Assembly (NCBI GenBank): GCA_026002305.1 | Contig: BOBI01000027.1 | Span: 1-21,133 of the forward strand | Direction: 5' to 3' | DNA from: Spirochaetia bacterium | GTDB taxonomy: Bacteria > Spirochaetota > Spirochaetia > Treponematales > Breznakiellaceae | DNA length: 21,133 bases | Shown here: positions 1 to 8,271 of the stretch, in pieces | Numbering within the stretch: position 1 is the stretch's first letter | Layout of the letters: each line of letters starts with the position of its first letter | Made by a program: the position numbers and the translations under genes | The notes under the pieces: generated by a model | The model's input: the letters and a program-made list of their open reading frames with translations, nothing else | Databases searched by the model: none | Told to the model about the DNA's origin: nothing

Positions 1-204
1 CGTGCGATAACACTAGTAGTACAGGCGTACGGTACACCAGCTTACTTAAAAAGTTATTCGCAGGGCGGTTTAATGCCGTCTGCACGCTACGCACCTGCTC
101 GCCGCGCGGTAATTCATTTTCAATACCTTATTTTTGTTGCCTTTTTAGGCGGTTTTTTCTCAAGGCTTAATGGCTCCCGTGTTTTTGACGCTGGGGCTTT
201 TTAA
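1..204 (+). CDS. 3' end of an unidentified reading frame (doubtful)
   Basis: Frame 1 is open from the window edge to a TAA at 202-204, giving 67 residues. They include one hydrophobic stretch (around YLIFVAFLGGFF) preceded by Arg-rich sequence. I do not recognise a family. The stretch lies directly upstream of a lipoprotein gene and contains sequence blocks that recur after infB (see findings), so it may be a non-coding repeat that happens to stay open. Only the upstream sequence can decide. Confidence 0.22.
   Translation, partial: RAITLVVQAYGTPAYLKSYSQGGLMPSARYAPARRAVIHFQYLIFVAFLGGFFSRLNGSRVFDAGAF
139..158 (+). terminator. weak terminator-like hairpin
   Basis: GCCT (139-142) can pair with AGGC (147-150) around a TTTT loop, extendable by two G-T pairs, followed by GG and six T. 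The stem is short. If the 1-204 frame is real, this lies inside it, so the two calls weaken each other. No convincing promoter for the next gene is visible: TTGACG at 185-190 has no matching -10 at 16-18 nt. Confidence 0.22.
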
Positions 205-255
205 CCATAGCGCACGAATGAACTACCTTTAATAAATTCTTGCAGGAGAAACACA

Positions 256-1902
256 ATGGCAAAAAAAGTTTTAATGTGGATACCGGCACTGGCTGTCATA
301 TTCGGAATGGTTCTGGTTGGTTGCGATAACGGCACGATTCTCCCAAAAACTTCTGTAACTTTAAACATCGTTACAACGCCCGCGGCAAGCCCTGCGGCGG
401 GAGAAGTTGGCATCGACACAACGGTAAGTCTGTCGTGCGCCACGGAGTGGACACTGATTTACTACACCACTGACGGCGCCGCGCCAATCGCATACGAGAG
501 CTTGCTGTACAGCGAGCCTATTTCCATAACGGAAACAATGACCATTAAGGCTATCGCCGTAAAAACCGGCATGACCAACAGCGATGTTATGACGGCGGAT
601 TACACCATAGCCAATCAGGTCGCAAAACCCACAGCAAGTCCTGCGGCGGGCGCTGTTACGACCGGAACAGTTGTAACCCTTGATTGCGCAACGGAAGGGG
701 CTGAGATTTGGTATACCACAAATAACGCTACGCCGGGCAAGGGTGGGGCAGGTAGTACCCAGTTTACCACTCCTATTACCATAACGGGCACAACAAACAT
801 TAAGGCTGTTGCCGTAAGAGCAGATATGCTCGACAGTGGGGTCCTGACGGCGGCCTACACGATAGCCAGTGACAGCTTCCTGCCGCTTGATACTTTTACC
901 CTAAGCCCCGCACAGGCAAGTGTAGCAAGGGGCGGGATTAAAAGTTTTACGCTGACGGTAAGAGGTAGTTTTTACAGCAGTGATATACATATTTACGTTA
1001 TTGGAGGAAACTCAACCGAAACAAATATTACATACAGCCGCGGCACACAGAGCGGAAGCGCATGGACTTATCCCATAACGATTACGGTTGATCCTTCTGA
1101 AACCGCAACAAGCTTGACCGTAAGGGCGGCTTACGGCGCCCAGACAACGGATGCAACCCTTACGCTTACAGGCGGCCCCAAGGCCGCCACACCCACGGCA
1201 AGCCCGGCGGCGGGGCCGGTTACGGTTGGAACAGAGGTAACTCTGTCGTGCACAACGGAAGGGGCTGAGATTTGGTATACCACCGATGGCAGTACCCCAA
1301 GCACAAGCAGTACACTGTATGACGACAGCCCCGTTAGCATAACGGTGGCAACGACTATTAAGGCGATAGCGGTAAAAGACGACATGGCGGACAGCGATGT
1401 TATGACGGCGGCGTACACCATCGCTCAAGTTGCCACACCCGCGGCAAACCCGGCGGCGGGGGGTTATACCAGCAACCAAAATGTAGCGCTATCCTGCGCC
1501 ACGACCGGGGCGGCTATTTACTATACCACCGATGACAGTACCCCCGACACAAGCAGTACACCGTATGATGGCAGCCTCATTCCCATAACGACGACAACGA
1601 CTATTAATGCGATAGCGGTAAAAGACGACATGGCGGACAGCGATGTTATTACGGCGCAGTATGTCATTCATCCTAATACTTGGACATTTGTTAATAACTC
1701 TAGTTACACCGTCAGTATTTTGGGTTCAGACCTTAATCTGAGAGCGGGATTCTCTGTTAATAGTGGCGCTACCAAAAATGTTTCTGCTGGTATTTTAGTA
1801 CTTTATAACGTCACATATACCGTCACACATACCGGCCTATCAGGTGCGATTCTAGTAACTGACGATCCAACTACAAGTACATCTACCTTTACAAACAACT
1901 GA
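256..1902 (+). CDS. repeat lipoprotein with four chitobiase-C-terminal-like modules
   Basis: This is a predicted lipoprotein of 548 aa. It has a basic start (MAKK), a hydrophobic segment and a lipobox LVGC with the acylated Cys at residue 23, followed by Asp. The body holds four modules with the pattern 'P.ASPAAG.V..GT.VTLSC.TEGA.IWYTTDGSTP...S..Y..PI.IT...TIKAIAVK..M.DS.V....YTI'. This pattern matches the CHB_HEX_C (chitobiase/beta-hexosaminidase C-terminal-like) immunoglobulin-like fold. Modules 1 and 2 lie at about 35-200 and modules 3 and 4 at about 310-470, separated by a different domain of about 105 aa; a distinct Thr/Ser-rich tail of about 75 aa ends the protein. There is no catalytic domain, so a surface or periplasmic binding or scaffold role is inferred. 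AGGAGA at 244-249 lies 6 nt before the ATG and supports this start. It appears monocistronic, since strong hairpins follow it. Confidence 0.85.
   Translation: MAKKVLMWIPALAVIFGMVLVGCDNGTILPKTSVTLNIVTTPAASPAAGEVGIDTTVSLSCATEWTLIYYTTDGAAPIAYESLLYSEPISITETMTIKAIAVKTGMTNSDVMTADYTIANQVAKPTASPAAGAVTTGTVVTLDCATEGAEIWYTTNNATPGKGGAGSTQFTTPITITGTTNIKAVAVRADMLDSGVLTAAYTIASDSFLPLDTFTLSPAQASVARGGIKSFTLTVRGSFYSSDIHIYVIGGNSTETNITYSRGTQSGSAWTYPITITVDPSETATSLTVRAAYGAQTTDATLTLTGGPKAATPTASPAAGPVTVGTEVTLSCTTEGAEIWYTTDGSTPSTSSTLYDDSPVSITVATTIKAIAVKDDMADSDVMTAAYTIAQVATPAANPAAGGYTSNQNVALSCATTGAAIYYTTDDSTPDTSSTPYDGSLIPITTTTTINAIAVKDDMADSDVITAQYVIHPNTWTFVNNSSYTVSILGSDLNLRAGFSVNSGATKNVSAGILVLYNVTYTVTHTGLSGAILVTDDPTTSTSTFTNN
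1363..1649 (+). repeat. 41-bp exact direct repeat inside the lipoprotein gene
   Basis: Positions 1363-1403 and 1609-1649 are identical over 41 bp, 246 bp (82 codons) apart. They encode the end of modules 3 and 4 (AIAVKDDMADSDV). Identity at DNA level, including third positions, points to recent duplication or gene conversion of modules rather than old divergence. Confidence 0.9.
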
Positions 1903-1923
1903 CGGTAAAAACAAACTTATCCT

Positions 1924-1964
1924 TTCCATGTATTTTTGCCATGGATGGCAAAAAATACATGGAA
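1924..1964 (+). terminator. long hairpin after the lipoprotein gene
   Basis: The left arm 1924-1940 (ending TTTTTGCC) pairs with 1947-1964 (starting GGCAAAAAA) around a 6-nt loop ATGGAT, with a single bulged A. This is about 17 bp of stem, starting 22 nt after the stop codon. It has no long T-run of its own and abuts, sharing two bases with, the next hairpin. Confidence 0.6.
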
Positions 1965-1996
1965 TGTAAAAAAGGTGCCAGCACCTTTTTTACATT
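1963..1996 (+). terminator. perfect 16-bp inverted repeat, probable bidirectional terminator
   Basis: Arms 1963-1978 and 1981-1996 are exact reverse complements separated by CA. The top of the stem is GGTGC/GCACC and the lower stem is A6/T6, so transcripts in either direction would end in a GC hairpin with a U-run. It separates the lipoprotein gene from the sec operon. The tip GTGCCAGCAC resembles the GTGCC(A/T)GGCAC palindromes at 15354 and 20856. Confidence 0.7.
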
Positions 1997-2007
1997 TTCA
2001 TTTTGGC

Positions 2008-2051
2008 TTGACAGGGGGCAAGGCGGGCACTTGTTCACTGTATTTTATAAT
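2008..2051 (+). promoter_or_regulatory. possible promoter elements of the yajC-sec operon
   Basis: A consensus -35 hexamer TTGACA (2008-2013) and a consensus -10 TATAAT (2046-2051) both lie between the terminator and yajC. They are 32 nt apart, so they cannot work as one sigma70 promoter. TATAAT, 39 nt before the ATG, is the more plausible -10, with only a poor -35 around 2023-2028. A promoter is expected here because the preceding hairpins should insulate the operon. Confidence 0.35.
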
Positions 2052-2090
2052 GATATTCTTTAATAAAATATCTAAAATAAGGAAGTTTAC

Positions 2091-2498
2091 ATGAATCTAT
2101 TTACTTTGCCGTTGTTAATGGGGCAGCCGGCGGGTGGCGCTGCCACCGGGCCTAAAACTGGTATGGAATCTCTCATATCATTTTTACCTTTTATTGCGAT
2201 TATTGCCATTTTTTATTTCTTGATCCTACGCCCGCAGAATAAGAAACAAAAAGAGACGCAAAAGATGCTGCAAGCACTTAAAAAGGGTGATAAAATTGTT
2301 ACAATCGGTGGTGTTCACGGAACCATTGCCGCTGTAAAAGAAAATTCTGTTGTTGTAAAGGTAGACGATAACGTAAAAATGGAATTTTCACGAAGTGCCA
2401 TTGCTACTGTAGTAAGCGTTGCTAAAGAAGATGACAAAATCGAAGATAAAAGAGATGATGAATCAACTTCCGGCGAATCAAAATCAAAAGAATCTTAG
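2091..2498 (+). CDS. yajC: preprotein translocase subunit YajC
   Basis: YajC is a small accessory inner-membrane protein of the Sec translocon that associates with SecDF. The 135-aa product has a short Gly/Ala-rich N-terminus and one transmembrane helix at about residues 27-46, ending in the hallmark LRPQ (46-49). A basic, polar cytoplasmic domain follows with the family motif 'L..L..GD.I.T.GG..G.I' and ends in a highly charged Lys/Asp/Glu tail. The length is slightly above the usual 90-120 aa because of that tail. AAGGAAG at 2079-2085, 5 nt before the ATG, fixes the start. It is the first gene of the sec cluster; secD begins 70 nt downstream. Confidence 0.95.
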   Translation: MNLFTLPLLMGQPAGGAATGPKTGMESLISFLPFIAIIAIFYFLILRPQNKKQKETQKMLQALKKGDKIVTIGGVHGTIAAVKENSVVVKVDDNVKMEFSRSAIATVVSVAKEDDKIEDKRDDESTSGESKSKES

Positions 2499-2568
2499 TT
2501 TTAAACGCCTCTTTGCGGCGAAAATCGGACAAAGACAACAATCATTTAACTACAAATTGGAGCAATAA

Positions 2569-4293
2569 ATGAGCAAAAGGTATAGGTTTACCCTTATTCT
2601 GGTCATAGTTGCGGTATGCGCGGTTTTTCTTTACCCAACTGTAAAGTGGTATTTTTTAACCCCAAGGCAAGATAAGCAACTGGCATTAGGTTCGCGGGAG
2701 CAAATTAAGAATTTGGCTTCCCGTGCGGCAATTGATGATCTTCAGAATTTAATAAAGGCGGCGCAGCAAAATGCCGTTGTTCCCGATAATATTTCGTATA
2801 TCATCAAGGAAGCAAAAAGAATCAACAAAATTGAAAAGGGGCCGTCTCCGGCACAATGGGATGCCCAAGCGGTGCTTTCAATATTCACAGACAGAAAAGA
2901 AGTGCTTCAGGCTATCGAAAATTACCACCGCGATAAGATTTTTGCTTTAAAAAATCTGCAAAAAAGCGCGGTTCAGCTTGGATTAGACCTTTCCGGCGGT
3001 CTTTCTATTGTTTTGCAGGCCGATTTAAAATCCTACGAGGAAAAATTAGGCCGTACAATGAACGATGACGACCGTTCAACGGCAATGGCGCAGGCTTTAG
3101 AGGTGCTAAATGGCCGTATCGACCGGTTTGGACTTACCGAACCTGTTATTCGCAGACAGGGAGCCGACCAAATCTACGTTGAAATCCCCGGAACTGCCGA
3201 CCCTGAACGTATAAACGACATTATCATGGGTAAAGGCAGCCTTGCTTTTCAAATTGTGGACAACGATGCTTACTCCACATTCATCAACCACTATAACAGC
3301 AATCCCGATACAACCTTCGATAAAGAGGGTAATCTAACCGATCCTTCTATAATTCCGGGGGATTGTGTTGTCCGCGGCGTTTATAAAAAGGACCGCTATG
3401 GTCTTGATGAATTTACCGGCTGGACCGTTATCAAAAAAGAAATAGGGCTGGACGGCAACCATATCAAGGCGGCAAATGTCGAACGTGACAACATCGACGG
3501 CAGACCTGAGGTAAACTTCCAGTTAGACAGCGAAGGCGGCGAAATCTTCTATAAACTAACGTCTTCAAATATCGGGCAGCAGCTTGCCACCGTGCTGGAT
3601 AACAAAGTCCGCTCGCAAGCCACGATACAAAGCGCCATACGTGATTCAGGCCGGCTTACAGGCTTTAGCGCCGAAGAATCCGCAAATATCGCTATGATAC
3701 TACGCTCGGCGGCACTGCCTGTAGAATTGGAAGTGATAAACCAGCAAAGTATCGGCGCCGCCCTTGGTGCGGATACAATTATGAGGGGTTTGTATGCATT
3801 AATCGGCGGTCTTGGGGCCGTTTTGGTCTTCTTGTTGGTTTTCTATCATCTCTCCGGTATAAACGCCGTTGTCGCCCAAATCCTAAACATTTATATCATG
3901 TTCAGCATACTTTCGGCGTTCAACTTTACGCTTACCCTGCCGAGTATTGCGGGTTTTATCCTGACAATCGGTATGGCGGTTGACGCAAACGTCATCATAT
4001 TCGAGCGTATGAAAGAAGAGCTGCGGCTTAAAAAAGGGCGTAAAGCCAGCGTTGACGCGGGCTTTGACAAAGCTTTCTGGGCAATTATGGACTCCAACAT
4101 AACAACATTTATCGCGGCTCTATTCCTTTCCCAACTCGGCTCCGGCCCGATTCAAGGCTTTGCCGTAAGTCTTGCCATCGGCGTTTTCAGTTCGGTATTT
4201 ACAGCCTTGTTCGTATCGCGGCTTATGTTTGACTTCGATACCGATGTTCTGCACGCCAAGCGCGTGTCTATAGGCTGGGGGGTTAAATCATGA
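2569..4293 (+). CDS. secD: protein translocase subunit SecD
   Basis: SecD is an RND-type membrane protein that, with SecF, uses the proton-motive force to pull exported chains across the inner membrane. The protein has 574 aa, near the usual size. It has a first transmembrane helix at about 7-25, then a large periplasmic region with the family motif LGLDLSGG (137-144) and the P1 'head/base' domains. A C-terminal bundle of five helices follows, with the conserved D-A-N-V segment (GMAVDANVIIFERMKEE, about 469-485) whose Asp takes part in proton conduction. GGAG at 2559-2562, 6 nt before the ATG, supports the start. The stop overlaps the secF start (ATGA at 4290-4293), which indicates translational coupling and equal synthesis. 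Confidence 0.97.
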   Translation: MSKRYRFTLILVIVAVCAVFLYPTVKWYFLTPRQDKQLALGSREQIKNLASRAAIDDLQNLIKAAQQNAVVPDNISYIIKEAKRINKIEKGPSPAQWDAQAVLSIFTDRKEVLQAIENYHRDKIFALKNLQKSAVQLGLDLSGGLSIVLQADLKSYEEKLGRTMNDDDRSTAMAQALEVLNGRIDRFGLTEPVIRRQGADQIYVEIPGTADPERINDIIMGKGSLAFQIVDNDAYSTFINHYNSNPDTTFDKEGNLTDPSIIPGDCVVRGVYKKDRYGLDEFTGWTVIKKEIGLDGNHIKAANVERDNIDGRPEVNFQLDSEGGEIFYKLTSSNIGQQLATVLDNKVRSQATIQSAIRDSGRLTGFSAEESANIAMILRSAALPVELEVINQQSIGAALGADTIMRGLYALIGGLGAVLVFLLVFYHLSGINAVVAQILNIYIMFSILSAFNFTLTLPSIAGFILTIGMAVDANVIIFERMKEELRLKKGRKASVDAGFDKAFWAIMDSNITTFIAALFLSQLGSGPIQGFAVSLAIGVFSSVFTALFVSRLMFDFDTDVLHAKRVSIGWGVKS

Positions 4294-5513
4294 AACGCAT
4301 AATACCATTTTCTAAATATTTTTTACCGGCCGTTATTTTTTCAGTCGTGGTTATTGCCGTGGGCATTTCCGGCTATTTTGTAAAAGGCGGCTTTAACCTC
4401 GGTGTTGACTTTAAAGCGGGTCTTATTCAGGAAATTCAAATTGCGCCCTCAGCTTTCAGCATGACGTATAACGGTAATGGCAACGCGGCGGTTTCCTTTA
4501 GCCGCACAGGCATAGATATTGTTATTACCGGCGCGGATATAACGGGTCAGGATCATCGCTTTGATTATAGTGCTTATCCCTCGTTAAAAGCCCTTACAGA
4601 CGCTCTTGCGCAACAAGTTACAAATCTTACTGTCAATACGATTGCGGATGACAGTATCCAAAGTACGTGGTTTGTTTATAGCGCGCAGGCAAATCCGCAG
4701 TTAAACAACAATCTTTACACAGTTCACTATTTACCGCCGGACAGCACACCTGTTGATATTTCGGAAGTGCGCGAAGCGGTTGAACATCTCGGCTCCGCAT
4801 CGGTTCAGGTTTTAGGTGCGCCGCAAGATCGTCATTTTATGATCCGCATGGACGACAACGACGAAGACCAGCGTATCGACCCTGAAAAAATATTCTCCTC
4901 TCTGGAAACGGGGTTTGGGGAAGGCAATGTTATTGTTACCCGCGCCGATTATGTCGGTTCACGTTTTTCAAAACAATTGAGCGATCAGGCTGGTCTTCTT
5001 CTTTCGTTAACCCTGTTATTGATATTGATTTATGCTTCTATCCGGTTTAAGCCGCAGTTTGCTATCGGCGCTGTTCTTGCTATTATGCACGATGCATTTA
5101 TCATGGTGTCGTTTATCGCATGGACACGTATGGAATTTAACACAACAACAATAGCCGCCATTCTTACAATTTTAGGCTATTCAATAAACGATACTATAGT
5201 TATCTTTGACCGCGTGCGCGAGACACGAAAGATTTTTCCCGATTATACATTTGTTCAGGTGTTAAACAAAGCAATTACCGAAACACTTGGCCGGACAATT
5301 ATTACAACATTAACAACAATGCTTGCCGTGCTTTCTCTTTACATTTTTACAACCGGTTCTATGAAAGATTTCGCGTTGGCATTGCTTGTCGGTATGGTTT
5401 CGGGCGTCTATTCTACAATATTTATCGCAAGCGGCTGGACTCATTTTTGGGAAAAATACATAAAGAAGTCCACAAAGAAAAAACAAAAACAGGCGGCTGT
5501 TCCGGCAGTTTAA
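4290..5513 (+). CDS. secF: protein translocase subunit SecF
   Basis: SecF is the partner of SecD in the Sec accessory complex. The 407-aa protein is longer than the common size of about 300-320 aa; the extra length lies in the periplasmic region between helix 1 (about 10-33) and the second helix. The SecF motif near residues 38-44 reads GVDFKAG instead of the common G-D-F-x-G-G. The C-terminal five-helix RND domain is clear, with the conserved '[17 protein letters not shown]' segment at about 296-312 carrying the key Asp. The start overlaps the secD stop by 4 nt, with a G-rich ribosome-binding stretch at 4277-4282. secA starts 10 nt after the stop. Confidence 0.96.
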   Translation: MKRIIPFSKYFLPAVIFSVVVIAVGISGYFVKGGFNLGVDFKAGLIQEIQIAPSAFSMTYNGNGNAAVSFSRTGIDIVITGADITGQDHRFDYSAYPSLKALTDALAQQVTNLTVNTIADDSIQSTWFVYSAQANPQLNNNLYTVHYLPPDSTPVDISEVREAVEHLGSASVQVLGAPQDRHFMIRMDDNDEDQRIDPEKIFSSLETGFGEGNVIVTRADYVGSRFSKQLSDQAGLLLSLTLLLILIYASIRFKPQFAIGAVLAIMHDAFIMVSFIAWTRMEFNTTTIAAILTILGYSINDTIVIFDRVRETRKIFPDYTFVQVLNKAITETLGRTIITTLTTMLAVLSLYIFTTGSMKDFALALLVGMVSGVYSTIFIASGWTHFWEKYIKKSTKKKQKQAAVPAV

Positions 5514-5523
5514 GAGCGTAATA

Positions 5524-8259
5524 ATGATTGAAAAGATTTTAACGTTAATTTTTGGTTCCAAACATGAACACGATGTAAAAAAATTGCAGCCCATTGTTCA
5601 AAGCGTCAACGCAAAAGAAGAATGGGCGGCGGCATTGCCTGCGGAAGAATTTACTAAACTTACCGGGCAATTCCGCGAGCGTTATGCGAAAGGTGAAAGC
5701 CTTGACTCCATGCTGCCGGAAGCCTTTGCGCTTGCACGGGAAGCCGCGAAACGGCAGCTTGGCGAGCGCCCTTTCGATGTTCAGATTATGGGCGGGATTG
5801 TTTTACATCAAGGTAAAATTGTTGAGATGAAAACAGGCGAAGGTAAAACCCTTATGAGTGTTGCCCCAACCTACCTTAACGCAATTACCGGCAAGGGCAT
5901 TCATGTTGTTACGGTAAACGATTACCTTGCCGAGCGCGATGCCGCATGGATGCGTCCGATATTTTCTTATTTAGGTCTTACGGTTGGTACAATTTTGTCG
6001 GAGATGGATAACGCGCGGCGCAAAGAAAACTATGCCTGCGATATTACTTATGGTACCAACAACGAATTTGGTTTCGATTACCTGCGTGATAATATGCACG
6101 CAACACTTGAGGATCGGGTGCAGCGCGGACACAGCTATTGCGTGGTAGACGAGATTGACTCAATCCTTATTGATGAAGCGCGTACCCCGCTTATAATTTC
6201 CGGCGCTGCCGAAGACGATACGTTTAAATTCGCCGAAGTTGATAAATTGCTTGGAACTTTAGACGAAGTGCAAAAAAAAGAAGACGGCGAATACCCCGAT
6301 GAAACACAGGGCGAAGAAGTTATCGGCGACTATAAACTAAATGAAAAAAATAAAAATGTTTCTTTCAGTAACGATGGTCTTACAAAAATTGAAAAACTGT
6401 TACAAAAACGCGGTCTTATAAAAGGACAAATCGTAGACGAAGAAAATTTTGAATACTTGCATTATTTTACCCAAGCGTTACGCGCACACAAACTTTTTCA
6501 TATTGATGTTGATTATGTTGTAAAAGAAGGCGAAGTTCAAATTGTAGATGAATTCACCGGACGTATTTTAACGGGACGGCGTTATTCAGACGGTTTGCAT
6601 CAGGCAATAGAAGCAAAAGAACATATACGGATAAAACAACGCAACCGTACCCTTGCTACAATCACCTTTCAAAATTATTTCCGTTTGTACGAAAAAATAT
6701 CAGGTATGACGGGCACCGCAGATACCGAAGCCGTAGAATTTAATAAAATATATAATCTTGATGTTGTTGTTATTCCTACCAATGTTCCTGTCGCGCGTAT
6801 TGATGATGACGATGTTGTATATTTAAACGAAGATGATAAATTTGGTGCGTTAGGCGATGAAATTTCCGCCGCGCATAAACGCGGACAGCCGATGCTTGTG
6901 GGTACGGTTTCTATTGAAAAATCGGAAAAACTTTCCGCGCTTTTAACAAGGCGCGGTGTACGGCACGAAGTGTTAAACGCAAAAAACCATGCGCGCGAAG
7001 CCTTAATTATTGCCGAAGCCGGATCAAAAGGCGCTGTAACTATTGCGACTAACATGGCGGGGCGCGGCACCGATATAAAGCTCGGCGGCAATCCCGATTC
7101 CCGCGCGCGCAGGCGTGCCGGAACCGAAGCGCCGCCTGAAAAGTTTAAAGAAATATTAAAAGATGAAATGGAAAAATGGCGCAAAGACTACGAAGAAGTA
7201 AAAGGTTTAGGCGGGCTTTATGTAATAGGCACCGAGCGCCACGAAAGCCGCCGTATTGATAACCAGCTACGCGGACGGTCGGGCAGGCAGGGCGATCCCG
7301 GCCGTTCTAAATTTTTCATTTCGATGGACGACGAACTTATGCGGCTTTTTGGCGGCGAGAAAATGAAAAATTTAATGCAGCGCATAGGCATGGAGCCCGG
7401 CGAGCCGATCTTCCACCCCATGTTAAACAAGAGCATTGAACGTGCCCAGAAAAAAGTTGAAGAGCGAAACTTTGAAATACGTAAACATCTTTTGGAATAC
7501 GACGATGTGTTAAATCAGCAGCGTAAATTTATTTATGAACAACGTGATGCAATATTAAACGACAATGCACTCCGAAACCGTGTTGATGAAGCAACCGAAG
7601 ACATGGTTGACGATGCAATTGTTGAATTCAAATCCGATTCCAAAAATAATGACGGCGCGTTTAAGAGACTTGGTGATTACTTAAAAACAACATTTAATTA
7701 TCTGATTGATCCTGCCGGTTCAAAAAAACAACCGGAAGAATTAGAAAAAACGATCATTGAGGATTTAAAACAGGACATAACCGAAAAAGAAAACATGGTA
7801 AGTGTGCAAGTTTTGAATCATTTTATAAGAATGCAGTACCTGCAATTTATCGACAGGATGTGGCTGGACCATCTGGAAAATATGGAAGCGTTACGCGAGG
7901 CGGTTTACCTGCGTTCTTACGCGCAAAAGAATCCTTTAACAGAATACAAACTGGAAGGCTTTCAAATATTCGATTCAATGGTTAATAAAATACGGCAGGA
8001 TATTGCAAGCAGGGTTCATCTTGTACGTATATCGACAGGTGAAAACCGTCCGCAGCAGCAGTCACGAAATGTAACTATGTCGGCAAGCCACGGCAGTGTA
8101 GCCGCCTTTTCCGGCGCTCACCGCAGCGGGGCATCATCTGCAGGAGCCGGTAAACAGGCGGAGAAAGTAACCGTTGTGCGGGGTCAGCCTAAAGTTGGAC
8201 GCAACGATCCGTGCCCGTGCGGCAGCGGAAAAAAATACAAACATTGTCATGGTCAATAA
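5524..8259 (+). CDS. secA: preprotein translocase ATPase SecA
   Basis: SecA is the cytoplasmic motor ATPase that feeds secretory proteins into SecYEG. The 911-aa product is a normal length. Visible landmarks are Walker A MKTGEGKT (102-109), the Walker B/DEAD-like [16 protein letters not shown] (207-222), the GTDIKLGG segment, and motif [22 protein letters not shown] (about 571-590). The helical wing and scaffold are also present, and a C-terminal zinc-binding tail ends [16 protein letters not shown] (C-x-C-x8-C-H), the SecB/ribosome-interacting module. The start lies 10 nt after secF with only a weak Shine-Dalgarno-like sequence (TAAGAG, overlapping the secF stop), so coupling to secF translation is likely. 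Placing secA directly behind secDF is unusual for many bacteria (see findings). Confidence 0.97.
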   Translation: MIEKILTLIFGSKHEHDVKKLQPIVQSVNAKEEWAAALPAEEFTKLTGQFRERYAKGESLDSMLPEAFALAREAAKRQLGERPFDVQIMGGIVLHQGKIVEMKTGEGKTLMSVAPTYLNAITGKGIHVVTVNDYLAERDAAWMRPIFSYLGLTVGTILSEMDNARRKENYACDITYGTNNEFGFDYLRDNMHATLEDRVQRGHSYCVVDEIDSILIDEARTPLIISGAAEDDTFKFAEVDKLLGTLDEVQKKEDGEYPDETQGEEVIGDYKLNEKNKNVSFSNDGLTKIEKLLQKRGLIKGQIVDEENFEYLHYFTQALRAHKLFHIDVDYVVKEGEVQIVDEFTGRILTGRRYSDGLHQAIEAKEHIRIKQRNRTLATITFQNYFRLYEKISGMTGTADTEAVEFNKIYNLDVVVIPTNVPVARIDDDDVVYLNEDDKFGALGDEISAAHKRGQPMLVGTVSIEKSEKLSALLTRRGVRHEVLNAKNHAREALIIAEAGSKGAVTIATNMAGRGTDIKLGGNPDSRARRRAGTEAPPEKFKEILKDEMEKWRKDYEEVKGLGGLYVIGTERHESRRIDNQLRGRSGRQGDPGRSKFFISMDDELMRLFGGEKMKNLMQRIGMEPGEPIFHPMLNKSIERAQKKVEERNFEIRKHLLEYDDVLNQQRKFIYEQRDAILNDNALRNRVDEATEDMVDDAIVEFKSDSKNNDGAFKRLGDYLKTTFNYLIDPAGSKKQPEELEKTIIEDLKQDITEKENMVSVQVLNHFIRMQYLQFIDRMWLDHLENMEALREAVYLRSYAQKNPLTEYKLEGFQIFDSMVNKIRQDIASRVHLVRISTGENRPQQQSRNVTMSASHGSVAAFSGAHRSGASSAGAGKQAEKVTVVRGQPKVGRNDPCPCGSGKKYKHCHGQ

Positions 8260-8271
8260 CCCGCCCTGCGA

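Noticed and set aside
1012..1671. Antisense open frames opposite the lipoprotein gene
   Set aside because: They arise from repeated modules with biased codons; the sense strand has a lipobox, ribosome-binding site and terminator.
2008..2051. A single complete promoter from TTGACA and TATAAT before yajC
   Set aside because: The two perfect hexamers are 32 nt apart, about twice the allowed spacing; retained only as possible separate elements.
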